Source: Polytrichum commune (taxonomy: Eukaryota > Streptophyta > Polytrichopsida > Polytrichales > Polytrichaceae). Taken from it: a stretch of 64,000 nucleotides of DNA. Shown here piece by piece: positions 47,787-59,924 of this stretch. Both the position numbers and the translations under genes were made by a program. The stretch is from assembly GCA_950295325.1 (NCBI GenBank), contig OX485806.1, positions 26,290,001-26,354,000 on the forward strand. The letters are read 5' to 3'. Every line of letters starts with the position of its first letter. Position 1 is the stretch's first letter. The notes beneath the pieces are model-generated. The model searched no databases. It saw only the letters and a list, made by a program, of their open reading frames with translations, and was not told the origin of the DNA.

Positions 47787-50549
47787 ATGCCGAAGCCATG
47801 TGATGTGTGCCATGTCAACAGTGCCGTGGTGTACTGCAAGGCAGACGCGGCCTACTTATGTGTAGGATGTGATGGCAAGGTGCACGGCGCCAACAAGCTG
47901 GCGTCGCGGCACGAGCGAGTGTGGATGTGCGAGGTTTGTGAGCTCGCACCCGCTGTTGTGACTTGTAAAGCGGACGCGGCGGCTCTCTGCGTCGCGTGCG
48001 ATACGGACATCCACTCTGCCAACCCGCTCGCGCAGCGCCACGAGCGCGTGCCTGTGAAGCCGCTGCTTGAGTGTTTGAGTGTCGTGAAGGGGGTGCAGCA
48101 TGTGGGGTTTTTGGTGGCTAATAACAACATCGGAAGCGAACGGAGCCATCCGGCGGCGAAGGAGGATGACGATTCGTCGGCTGCTGAGGCGGAGTCCTGG
48201 CTCTTGCCCCATCCCAAGATGGTTGCGGACCATGCTGTTCTGAAAGGTGGTTTTAAGAATTCCACTCTGTTGCCTGCCAAATCTTAGCCATTTAGAGTCT
48301 CCCTCTCGCATGTGTATGAATCTCATACACATATGAATCACATGGTTCGTATGTGAGATTCCCGAACATCCGTTCAGCTTAATGTGATGTCATTCGACAT
48401 CCTCCAATTTTGCCCCATCCCAAGAATGGTAACGGACTACACAGTTGTCAAACGTAGTCCGAAAATTCCATTCTGGTACCTCTCATAACTTTAGTCATGA
48501 AAAGAGTGTCTGGGATGTGCACGGACCGTACATGTTGGTATGCGAGGTTGCGGAACATTGGGTCAGCTTAATGTGATGTGATTAGTGATCTTCCATCTTG
48601 CCCCATCTCAAGAATGGGGCCGGACCACACTGATGTCAGACTTAGTCCAAGATTTCCACTCTGTTGCCTCCCAAGACTTAGCCATTGAGAGTTCTCTGGC
48701 ATGTGCACAGACTGCACAAGGTTGGTTTGTGAGGTTTCTAGGTGTAACTCAACATTTGTTCAGTTGAATGGGATGTGATTCGTTAGCCTCCAACTCCGTC
48801 AAGGAGGAAAATGATGAACTCGCCCCATCCCAAGATGATTCTGAACCAGGCTGTTGTCAAAGTAGTCCAAGTATTCCACTCTGTTGGCTTCTAAACCTTG
48901 GCCATGAAGAGTCTCTCGCATGCTCATAGACCGCACAAGGTTGGTATGTGAGATTGTGGGTGGTAACACAACATTGGGTCAGCTTAATGTGATGTGATTA
49001 GTCATCCCCATCTTGCCCCATCCCAAGAATGGTTCCGAACCAGGCTGTTATCTAAGGTAGCCCAAGAATCGCACTTTGTTGCCTTGCAAAACTTAGCTCA
49101 AAAGAGTCTCTCGCATGTACACTGACCACACAAGGTTCATATGCGAGGTTGTGGGGTGTAACCCAACATTGGGTTAGCTTAACGTGATTTGACTCGTCGC
49201 CGTTCATCTTGCTCAATTCCAAGAATGGTGTCGGACCCCACTGTTGTCAAGGGTAGTTCAAGAATTCCACTTTGTTTCCTCCCAACACTTAGCTAAAAGG
49301 AGTCCCTTGCGTGTGCACATACTGCACAAGGTTGGTATGTGAGGTTGTGGGGTGGTAACTTAACATTGGGTCAGCTTAATGTGATGCTTTGCTGGGATAC
49401 TAGAAACGCTATGAGGACTTGCCCTAAGAGATTGCGGGAACCCACTTCATGGAAATGAACATTGAGAGTTTCATAGTGGTATTGGAGCATATCATCCATC
49501 TCAGCTTCCGAATTTGCTACCAGACCCATCAGAAGCTACCATGCCGACACTATCTTTGGGGTCAGTCAGTAGTTTCTTGGCACACAGTTCCAACGATTTC
49601 TTGTATGGGTGTCGTTACCACTGCTAAGTCTTCGAGTGTTGAGAGTGTGGAGCTTGCGATGTTTGGTGATCTGGGAATCTTATTCTTTCTCCCTGTATTT
49701 GTTGATGACAGATGATGGAGGAAACGTCTCTACACCCTCATCGTTCATCGAGTCCCATTATGCTCCGAAATCTCAGAAGGAGGTCTTCAAATCAAACATG
49801 GACTCGCCCTCAGACGTGTTTGCGGACGTTGATCCATTCCTTGAACTTGACTATGTTGCTGCTGTGGCTGGTGCGGAGGACAGCCTTGTACCTGTGCACA
49901 TCTCGGATAGTCATGAATCGTCAGCCATGACCCAATCCATGACAACATCATTTGAAACCGATTTGACCGTTCCACAGGAAAATGGATACAGTGATGGCAC
50001 ATCCGCTCTCACCTATAGCGTAAGTTCTGGACACACAATTTATTTGGCTCAAGTGGTGTAACTGTTATTGTTATGCTGATGATTCTTAATTTGAGAAGGC
50101 CTTTCAAAGCTGCTTTAATTGTCTGTGTAGTAGACTGCCAAGCTGAAGAGCCTGAATGCTTTTAGGGTGATTTGTGGAAGCTGTGTGTCCTTTTTCAACA
50201 GATTTCGTCTTCATCTTTGGACACTGGTGTTGTGCCGGATTCCGGTAATAGCGAGATGTCTACTCCTGATGAAGGCTCACAAAGGGTGCTTGAATGTCCG
50301 ACTCGTATGATGCCACAGGTTGGGGGAGGACCGGTCGAGACAATGGCTCGGGAAGCAAGGGTCATGAGGTACAAAGAGAAGAGGAAGAACCGGAAGTTTG
50401 AAAAAACTATCCGCTATGCTTCCCGGAAGGCGTACGCAGAAAGCCGGCCGAGGATCAAAGGAAGGTTTGCTAAGAGGACAGACTCTGAGGTGGAGCAGTT
50501 GTTTTCCATGGCATCTGATGCTAGTTTTGGCGTTGTTCCTACCTTCTAA
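47787..50549 (+). CDS. COL: CONSTANS-like B-box/CCT transcription factor
   Basis: Nuclear transcription regulator of the CO/COL family (photoperiod and light signalling). Three coding exons: 47787-48246, 49712-50019 and 50202-50549, totalling 371 residues, normal for the family. Two B-box zinc fingers are complete: residues 5-42 (C5, C8, C17, D20, C25, C28, H33, H42) and 48-85 (C48, C51, C60, D63, C68, C71, H76, H85). An acidic middle region follows with 'SWLLP', then a '[13 protein letters not shown]' motif at 259-271, typical just before the CCT. The CCT domain is at about 305-347 ('[20 protein letters not shown]' and 'RIKGRFAKR'), the DNA- and NF-Y-binding part. The start ATG is fixed by the first B-box four residues later. 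Donor 50020 is a perfect GTAAGT. Donor 48247 (AAAG|GTGGTT) is chosen because it alone restores the frame, and it is the weakest point. The exon 1 end is tandemly repeated in intron 1. Confidence 0.88.
48203..49395. repeat. Tandem array of the COL exon 1/donor segment in intron 1
   Basis: The segment starting 'cttgccccatcccaaga' at 48203, within exon 1, is repeated at 48409, 48597, 48819, 49012 and 49208 (periods 206, 188, 222, 193, 196). Each unit also carries 'ttccactctgttgcctNccaa', 'cttagcc', 'gcacaaggttggtatgtgag' (later units) and 'cagcttaatgtgatg'. The unit at 48819 is preceded by 'tcaaggaggaaaatgatgaa', which resembles the exon 1 sequence before the segment. The copies therefore derive from the exon/intron boundary and bring several donor-like GT sites. 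Confidence 0.9.
48311..48331. other. Perfect hairpin at the start of COL intron 1
   Basis: TGTGTATGA, ATC, TCATACACA: 9-bp arms with a 3-nt loop, followed by a second, weaker inverted copy of 'gaatctcata' near 48352. It is present only in the first repeat unit. Confidence 0.6.
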
Positions 50550-53500
50550 CTTGTCGATGACAACCATGTGTGCAATGCAGAGCCAAAATGCTTTCCCTAC
50601 ATGGTCACTACAGGGGCCCTTCCTGTGTGAATAGAGTACTATATCATCCCCTTCCCCATGTCATATCAACCCATAGGGAAGCAAAGGGGCTGTTTATCCT
50701 AGCTGTACTTGATGGCAAATGTGGACGACTATTTAGCAGATTGAGGTTTGATGCATGTCTATGTGCAGCAGCCGATGCAAGTGAAAAAAAAAAAAACTAG
50801 TTGAAAGTGTGCAGGTTTGCTCCATTCTTTTTTCACGCCAGCTAAAAAGAAAGACTCTGGGCTTCACATGGGCATGAGGGAGCTGCCCTGTTAATCTTTG
50901 GACTACCTCCTGGTTGTTCTTTAATTGTGTTGAAGGTGGGCAGCATGTGCGTGCCCCCTTTGTCCATTTTCTTCTTCTTTCCATTTGTACCGCTATCCTT
51001 GATGTACATTTTGAGAACACTCTTCCAATTATTTGGTTTTTCTTCAAAATTACCTTTGAGAGAAGCTCGTGACACCTTCAGCATATCAGCAAAGTGCTGC
51101 TGCTACTTGTATCTGCTGCCCAAAAATGTATAGGAAAGTGTAGGATAGTTGTGGAGGTAGGTAGAATAGCTTTTTGCTGACTAGAGTATACCTATTTGCT
51201 GTTGGTTTTACTATCACTCTGCTGCGGATGGACGAACAAGCCTGGCTATCCTCTGGTGCTAGTTGGGATTTTTTTTTAAAAAAATTCTGGAAAAAAACTG
51301 GTCCTAGGCTTTTTTGCTGTACATGTAGATGAATTGTGGCCAGGATAAGTCAAATGAGATGTTGGATACCCTCCTAAAGTTCTCTTGGGGTGGTTGTTGT
51401 GTTGTGTTGTGTTGTGCATGGTGAAGGTTTCTCATGGAGATAGAGTGGATGGTTCAAATGCAACAATGCAACATATGATTTTTCCATGTTTGTTGTGTAT
51501 CGAATGAGTCAAGGTGTGATCTGTCTGAGTGCATATCCCTGACCTAATGTTTTGTATCGGCATGTATTTCTACATTTGTGAGTAGGAATTGGAAGTCTCC
51601 TGAATCAAATGATGGCCTATCAAAGAAAAGCCCCTGTACTTTTGTATCCCTGTGCTTTCAGGTTTATCACCATCAGACAAGAGCACATTGGATGTTGTTT
51701 TATGCATTGGATGTTGTTTTACTCATTAGAATCCATATTCTCTTGTAGTACTTGGATGATGAGGCAGTATGCGCAATTTTGTGATTCTCAATGTGAATGC
51801 GAAGGGGAAAGATGTAGTAGGTAGGTTGGCTGGAAATACTGACTCATCTGCTTTGGGGCTTGGGATTTGGGTCACCCAATTTGGGTGGGACCAACACCTT
51901 TGTATACTCAGCAGCTCTCTTTTTGTGACAAAAGTGGCACTAGGGATAATGAATTGAAAGGAATGAAATTGAACCTGGAGTGAGCTGGAAATAAAAAGGA
52001 TAATTTTGGAATGGAAAGGCTCAGGAAGTGAAGATAACTTACTAGCACACAGAAATAGGGGGCCAATGTCATCATTTAAGGAGAAAAATAATCTTCAGTC
52101 TGACTTCTTAAAAATTGTGCATCTCAATTTCACTTTTTTTGAAATTTGAAATGGTATGTGCAATTGCTAACTGGATGAGGCGATTCTCAATAGGTATGAT
52201 CCAACAGTCAAAATTGTCTCTGGAGTTGGAGGTGCCCATGATAGCCACATACCCTACATGCTAGGTTACACATGACCAGGCTGTAGAGAAACCTGGTAGC
52301 CAAGACGATGAGCTGTTAAATGGGTCTCAGTCCCCAATTAGGTGCACTCTTGAAAACAGAAATGACAAATTCAAGTTTGATGCCATTGAATTTTTGAGAA
52401 CCATCGAGGACCTTGCCGAGGTTTTAATAATGTATTCGGCATGTACAGCAAAATATTTCCATCAAATGAGTAAGGGTATTTTAAGGTAGCTCAGCCTTAC
52501 ACCAACATAACACCTATGATCATTCCAGTCGAAGGGAATTTTGTTATAGAATGCAAATCTACGACTGCAAGGATCTCTCATGCATGAAGGCTCTCGTAAA
52601 TAAGAGATCATTGAAGAATAAGTGATCCCTGTACCATGACAAAGCGTCTTGAAAGACACTTCTGCTAATTACTACTACCAATAATTATATTGATGAACCA
52701 CTCAAACTCTCCATCCAAAATAATCCTAATTATGATCCAATGCAAACTCTTTGATATAGGTTACAGACACTCTAAAGTTGATAGAAACGGAACCCTGCTT
52801 AGATTGTCTAAAATTACCACAGCCTGAAGGTTTTCAGTGCAGTAAAAACATGGTTTTTCTAAACAAATAGTCACAGGGGATAATCCAAGGGAGGAACATA
52901 TTTCCACAACACAGAATGTATGATAAAACCTTCATCCAACAACCATTGGAATCCCATGGCATCAATCCTCGGACTCACAAAAATTCTCTTTGAGGCTGTG
53001 CTGTAATACAGGCTCATTATGTAACTCTTCAGAAATTTCTAGAAAAACAGGGGTAAGAGTTTAGAATTAACAAGCTTGGGGGCAAAAACTATCTCATAGT
53101 ACTCATCACTGACTCAGATCATTGCAAAAATTGCATGCAACAACCATTGGAATTCCATCATGGCATCGTCATCATCCTCGGACGAAATTTCCTCCAACTT
53201 CAAAGGACGAGGCAGCACTTACTACTGCTACGGTCACGCAGATGCCATCTCACTGTAAGTTATGATGTATTTATTTTTGTTTAGGTTAAGTTAAGTTAAT
53301 CGGAGATTCCTAAGTTCTCTGCACTGGATTTCGTTGTTGATGTCAAATGATGTTGTTGACGGAGCTTGGCCAACCTTCAGGTGTCCTTCGGTCACCAAGA
53401 CTCAAACTGCAACATAGCCTTTGTTGGGGTGGAAGAGTTGAAGGTGATGATCGAGGGGTTTTTACAAGGCTCTTAACATGTTTGTGAACTTTTTTGTGTT

Positions 53501-53792
53501 TTCGATGTTGTTTGGTTTCTGGGTGACTGTGCATTTAAGTGAGGTTTTGAGTTGGTGGCAATTTGGTTGGCAGGGCTAGGTTGTGGCAGGATTTAAAGTG
53601 GTAGGTTCTTGCACATGAGCTTAGGATGATCAAAAAACAGGGGAAGTGGGAGTGAAGATGGGTACCACCAATGGAATCTGGGAATCAGCGGTGTTGTGCT
53701 GGTAGTGGAATTTCGAGGCGGGTTTTTGAGGGGGAGAGTTTTTGGATCCGTGCTTAAGGTTTTAAGGTGGAAGGAGGAAGAAAAACAGAAGG
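50550..53792. other. COL 3' region and COL-ERGIC3 intergenic
   Basis: Probably begins with the COL 3' untranslated region. No gene was supported. A small ATG frame at 53160-53258 (32 codons, serine-rich) ends at CTCACTG|TAAG, where a GTAAGT donor overlaps the stop. Its leader words ('caacaaccattggaat') recur at 52936. Confidence 0.4.
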
Positions 53793-56700
53793 ATGGCGGC
53801 GTCGCAGTTGCTGCATAAGTTGAAGCAGCTGGATGCATACCCTAAAATCAATGAAGATTTTTACAGCCGAACGCTCTCCGGAGGACTCATAACGATTGTT
53901 GCCGCAATTTTCATGGTTCTTCTTTTCTTCACAGAATTACGTAGGTTTCCTTCTCCTGGTTCTTCTGAATCTTTCGTCTTCTACCTCACCTTTTTTTAAT
54001 ATTTTAATATTTAAATAAATAATATCCTTGCTTTCCAAGTTTGGTGCTCCTTCATAAGTAACTAGTCCCAATCTTATAAGAAATACCCATAAATGTGTTT
54101 TGTCAGATACGTTTGCCTTCCGTCACACCTAGTTGGGTGATTTTAGGATTGGTGTCTTACTGTATCCTACAGTCTGGTTAAGTTGGAGCATGCAACTTGC
54201 ATCATTTTGTGTGGATTTTTCTCTTTGAAGCTTCAAACATCTAGTCCGGTTGCCTCGTCAAGCTGATCGCAATTGTCAAGCATGAAGGCATATGCTTCAT
54301 GTTTGAATTGATATGTAGCAGTCTACCCTAAGTTGAAGAAATTAGGGTTCAACGACATTAGGTTCAATCACGGTTGTCTTTAGTGCAAGGCCAACATGAA
54401 GAAGAGCTGTGTTCAGTTAAAAACTTGCTATTAAATTCAGCTGAAGTTTTTATAGCTAGTGATTTTGAACTATGTTAGTAGCATAATTGAAGAGACTAGA
54501 ATCGGAGTTATGCGTCATGGATGAATTTTGAGAACAGAATGGGTGTGTGTTTATTTGGCTTGAAGGGTTGTTTTTACAAACTCAAACATCAACAGAGCTA
54601 CTTGTGGACACAGCTCGAGGAGGCACACTCCATATCAATGTGAGTTTGTGAGTTTACGCTTTCCTTTCTGGATGAGTACTATCCATATTTGCCTTTTTTT
54701 GGGGTCCAAGCAGCCTAATATCTTTTCAATGTGTGGGTGTGTCCAGTTGGATGTCACATTTCCAGATTTGGCATGTTCTGTAGTCAGTTTGGATGCCATG
54801 GATATTAGTGGGGAGCAGCACCTGGATGTGGTAATGTTGTTACTCTCTTTCTGCGAGATTAATGTCTGTAAATTGGTTGTAAATTTATTTCCTATGCTCA
54901 TGCGTAGATTAGGAATGTTGTAGGATATGTTTGAGTTTCTTGTAAATCTGCAGCTCTTGGATAATTTTCTGTATATGTCAAGGTAATTGTGGCTGTTGTT
55001 GTGTTCATATCCTTAGCCACTAGTGGGGCTGACATGGTGCATGATATCAGAAACATGACATCTACAAGAAGAGGTTGAATGCTGCTGGGGGTGTCATTGA
55101 GCCTCCAAAACCGGATGCCGTCAATCAGCCCAGGGTATGAATTTTGCGGACATCCCTTGTTCCTTTTCAATTTGTTAAATTGACACTTTAAACCACCAGG
55201 ACACAAATTGGCTGCATAATGGTTCTAGCCCTCACATCTTGATGATGACAATGTAGTCGTTAGGTTAGGATAGTGGAAGAGGTGAACGTAAATCCATAAT
55301 GTTCAGGTTCTGAGAGCAAACCTCATCTCATAATGTTTACCATATACCTATCTTTCAGTGTAGAAGAGAATATGGTAAACAAAGATCGAAAGATAGGTAA
55401 ATGGTAATATCTCTTATTCTGTGTATGGTAAACAAAGAAATAATAATCTATTGTTATTGCAGCTAGAAAAGCCACTGCAGAAGCACGGGGGCAGGCTGGA
55501 GCACAATGAGACATACTGTGGTTCTTGCTTTGGAGCAGAAACTGTAAGTTTGTGAAATGGTTTTATCTTGTGGCTTCCATGTATATTCGGACGTTCAATG
55601 CTGTATCTTATGGTGCACTTCGGTTTTGATGTATATTTTGAAATGCTCAACCAAATGATGTTGACAAGTGAAGAAACGCCAAGCACATTGGAAAACAATA
55701 ACCTCAAAAGAATGGTCAAATGTGTTTCTCAAAGTAAGGATTATTGTAGCTGAGTTCTGACTAAACTCCTTAACTCACAGTCATTTGGTGATTAAAATTG
55801 TTAGGTCAGTGGTGGCTGAAGAAGACTGCAGTAAAGTATGATATTGATCACTCTGTTTCTTGAGCTTAGATTTGTGGCTTTAGTTGGTCCACAATGTCCG
55901 GAAAACAGGTTTTCAATCTATAATAAAAAAGTCCTCTTAATTGAAAATGCTGTTTATAATGTAGATGATAATGTCAGAAGCTAGTACTCATATCATCTCT
56001 TTGTACACCATAAACCTAGTTTTCAATGTGGCCTGGTCTAAAGCAACACGATAATGATAAAGTTTGTTTGTCAGATCAAATTCAAGTATGACCAAATCAG
56101 TATATTAGTTCTAAATGGGTAGAGACAGGGTAAAGTCGGGCTGTCCATTCTCAACACCGCTAACTTTGCAGGGGTTTTTGATCGCCATATAGCATCAAAA
56201 GCCAGTTTGATTGTCATGGCTCTCTATGAGAAACATATGTATTCCTACAACTTGTGGTCCTTTCAAGTATCTGCGAATTTTTTTGTCTCTGAAATGGAAA
56301 ATACTCAGTAAAGTAAGGGTGAGACCTGTATTTAGAGCATATATATTTATTCTTTCCCTATTTCTGGGTGCAGGAGGACGATCATTGTTGCAATAATTGT
56401 GAAGAAGTCAGAGAAGCCTATCGGAAAAAAGGCTGGGCTTTGAATAACCCTGACCTTGTTGACCAGGTTAGACCTCTCGTGTTGGATCTTTATCATAAAT
56501 TGGTGTATACTGTTTGAGTTGGAACTCCATCAGGAATGGTCTACAAAATTTAAGATTTGTACCCTCATTTTGTTGTGACCTCGTACCTGTTACGTCTTAC
56601 AGGACCCGGGATGTGTCCATATGGGATACATGAGAATTGTATGAACGCCCAACAAGTGTTGGAACAAATATCTTATTTGTTTTATGATATTGAATCCATA

Positions 56701-59700
56701 TTGTTGTGATGTGATTGAATCCATATTGTTGGGCGTTCATCCAAAAAATATTGTTTAACTAGAGGAAGTGGAAATAAAGTCATATGTGACAATGGTACTT
56801 AGATACATGTGGTGTGTATTGGATTCAAAGTCATTTATCCAAGTAGTAATATCCCTATAACACATTCTACATATATTTATGCTCCAATTGGAATAGTCCA
56901 TATGATACTTGAGCTAATTTTAGATCAGGAACCTTTTGACACGTTGACCTAGATATATCTAGTAAGTAATATTAAACCCCTCCGTATGACATCCTGAGGC
57001 CCAGAATGGGCCTCTTGGACCTCTAGGATTCACATTCGTAAGAAATCTACCTGTCAATCTTGAGCTGAGATAAGTTTCAATGGTGGACCTCAGATTAGTT
57101 TTAAGTAGTCTCATACTTAACATCAACAATACGGTGAGAATTTTTGATGCTTGTACAGAATTTGTTGTCTTTTGTGCTCCTGATCCTTAGATGGGTTGTG
57201 GGTGCAACATTTGCAGTGCAAGAGGGAGGGCTTTATGCAAAAGATTAAGGAACAGGATGGAGAGGGGTGCCAAGTATTTGGATCTTTGGAAGTGAACAAG
57301 GTTGCTGGCAATTTTCATTTTGCACCTGGCAAATCGTTTCAGCAGGCAAACATGCATGTGCACGACCTTATGGCTTTTGGGAAAGATAGCTTCAACATGA
57401 GCCACAAAGTGAACGAGATAACCTTTGGTGTCCGTTTCCCGGGAGTCGTGTATCCCTTGAACGGGTACATTGACCTAATCCTTTATAATGTTTTGTTTTT
57501 GATATCAAAGAACAATATTGCAGTAAGTAGATGCTAAGTGAGTATCTTGTTTCATGGTGGAAATCCTGCACTGCAGTAAGAATATCAATCTATGAAAAAA
57601 ATTGATAGGTCGAACTAAAGGATTGTGGGAGCTTGTTTGCCCATATTTGGATCTTAATTGATTCTGAAAGAAAGGGATATGACAGGCTTGAGCGGATACA
57701 AACAACAACTCATGGCATGTACCAGTATTTCATCAAGGTGGGTAATCCTCATGCTTCTTTTTGTGGGTGTTGCACAACCTGAACCCCTTAGATTGTCTAT
57801 CTAATATTAGAGTTTACGCTAGGAGTCTTGTGCCTCCACGGGTCCACCTCCTGTGAAGTGATCAGTTAAGGTAGATGTGCCTAATTTCAACATAGCAATG
57901 ATTTGGACACCTTTATTTTAGTGGTATGTGGTTATGTCTGGATTTAAGAATATACCATAAAGACATCTGTCTCAAAGAGATTGAACTACATGCTCAAAAT
58001 ATGCTAAGAATTTTAGGCTCAATAGTTAACATAGTTGGGGGGACCTATATACCACTTAATTAGCACAGGAATCTTCACTTTGATACTGAATAAGATATCA
58101 TATGAGCTCTAAAAATCATGAGGCAAATGGCTACGGGCATGATTTGGATTTGCTAATCATCTTGTACTAACTGCATATCTTACTAAAAGTGGGTGCAGAG
58201 AGAAAAATGAGTAAATTGCCTTACTGAAAACTGAGTTGTGAGAGCCTCTTGTGTTGGAGTCCAATTTCAAAATCTGGGTGTAACTCCTTGGAAAACCTCT
58301 TTCAATCCGAAAAAGTTCAAGAGAAGTTTAGGATTTGAAATAGGGTGTGACCTATGGGGACCTGCCACCTTAAATCCTGCCTTGGCCTATGCAAGGCTAG
58401 CTTGACCCACCAATCCCAGTATGACAAGCTAGAAAGTTGGTTTCTCTTATAGCATGTTAACTTATCCCTTAACAAAAGTTGGGGGCTTTATGGATAAGCT
58501 CTCAAACCTACCTTCTATTGAACTCGCCCGGATTTTGACCCGGAGAATTTATGGATAACTCTATTATGGTCATACCAAGGATTTGATGTAGGGACTGTTG
58601 GTTGGTGACTGTTGCAGGTGGTACCTACAGTATACACAGACATCTATGGCCGCAAAATAGCAAGCAATCAGGTTTGTGAAGCTAAATGCTCGGTATTAGT
58701 ACACCATGGGCATTTGCATTTGATATCAGTACAGTTTTTGCACATGTTTGATGAGGCTTTAATCTTTTTCACTTAGGAATCGACTCAAACAATATTCGTT
58801 TACACCTAAGAATCATTTTTGGGTGCTTGTGCAGTTTTCAGTAACTGATCACTTCACAGGAGGTGGACCGGGGGAGGGTCAATCTTTACCAGGCGTCTTC
58901 TTTTTCTATGACCTGTCTCCTATCAAGGTTTGTTGTACTCTACTTTTTCTTTCCTATACGTACTTATGCATTGTTGGATACCACTTTTGGTGATATGGAA
59001 AAGTAAGTGTTCTGTTGCAGAACTTGCTTCTAGTTCATTGGTCAGTGGTGTTCTGTAGCTTTGGTCATGGCTTATCGTTTAAGCAGATTGTGCCTTTTAC
59101 CTACTCCATTGAGCCTAGCTTGTTAGAAAGAAATAATACTGTAATTTTTGTCTTTGATTTTGTGAACAGGTGAAATTTACAGAGAAAAGGATGTCCTTCT
59201 TGCACTTCATCACAAATGTGTGTGCTATTGTGGGAGGTAAGGACCTGCAGCAGACCTAAGAATATCAGTAGAAGTTAAGAGAGTCAGGCTCAATTATTCA
59301 TGGGCGTGGTTTTGTTTTGTTGACACATGCTTCTTTCTATTGTGGGTATTTTGTTTTCCATGATTGTTGACTGTCAGGTCTCAGATTAATAGTGTTTGAA
59401 TAAATATATGTAGCTGCTGGAAATTCTTGAAGAGTGAGGTGTGGGTGTTATTTGGTTACATTTCTTAAATTGAACACTTATATTTGATTGGTGTGTGGTT
59501 CAGTGAGGATGAAAGAACAAACACCATAATGACACATGTTTTAAAGAGATTGGACTATGTCTTCAAGTTTTATTAACTACTCCACACTCAATAATGAACA
59601 CAATTTGGATGATCTATGCATTCAGTTAAGGATTAACAAACATGCACTTCCAATAAACACAACTAAATCAGGGGAGGCTCGATTAACAATCCTATTTTTG

Positions 59701-59924
59701 CTGATGCTTCATCGTAGATTTGCTAATGCAATGCATGAAAACGAACTGAATAACCCATATACCTTAGATATCTGTGGTGTCTGAAGGGTCTAGATACAGT
59801 CAACTAACATGCTGTGATAATTTTGGCTGCAGGCATTTTCACGGTGTCAGGCATTATTGATGCTTTTGTATACCACGGCCACAAAACTGTCAAGCATAAG
59901 TTAGGATTAGGAAAATTAAACTGA
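53793..59924 (+). CDS. ERGIC3: ERGIC3-type ER-Golgi intermediate compartment cargo receptor
   Basis: Membrane protein cycling between ER and Golgi in COPII/COPI vesicles (Erv41/Erv46 family; this is the Erv46/ERGIC3 side). Twelve exons: 53793-53940, 54566-54639, 54747-54830, 55051-55134, 55463-55543, 56374-56466, 57217-57464, 57686-57737, 58618-58671, 58835-58927, 59170-59236, 59833-59924. All have GT-AG borders and consistent phases and sum to 390 codons with the stop (389 aa; plant homologues are about 386). Features: 'LDAYPKINEDFYSRTLSGG' (13-31), first membrane segment about 29-46, luminal domain with CxxC (149-152) and CCxxC (162-166) cysteines, 'EVNKVAGNFHFAPGKSF', 'HGMYQYFIKVVPTVYTDI', second membrane segment about 347-373, and a short cytosolic tail ending GKLN. 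Intact, with no lost key residues. Introns 8 and 11 carry MITE-1-related insertions. Confidence 0.95.
57868..58223. repeat. Longer MITE-1 relative in ERGIC3 intron 8
   Basis: Starts AAGGTAGATGTGCCTAATTT, the complement of the ends seen at about 2745 and 21935. The interior resembles MITE-1 ('gtggtatgtggtta', 'aaagacatctgtctcaaagagattgaactac' in parts). It ends near 'ttactaaaagtgggtgcagag', shared with about 42470-42490. It lies more than 100 bp from both splice sites of the 880-bp intron. Confidence 0.55.
59438..59766. mobile_element. MITE-1 copy in ERGIC3 intron 11
   Basis: Ends GAGGTGTGGGTGTTATTTGG and 'taacccatataccttag', with interior closely matching 1480-1852 and 27402-27759. It occupies over half of the 596-bp intron but leaves donor (59237) and acceptor (59832) untouched. 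Confidence 0.8.

Noticed and set aside
47852-48341. Two long minus-strand frames opposite COL exon 1
   Set aside because: Antisense shadows of the GC-rich B-box exon.
53160-53258. 32-codon serine-rich ATG frame with a GTAAGT donor at its end, upstream of ERGIC3
   Set aside because: Too short to judge, no downstream exon that joins in frame was found, and its leader words are locally repeated.
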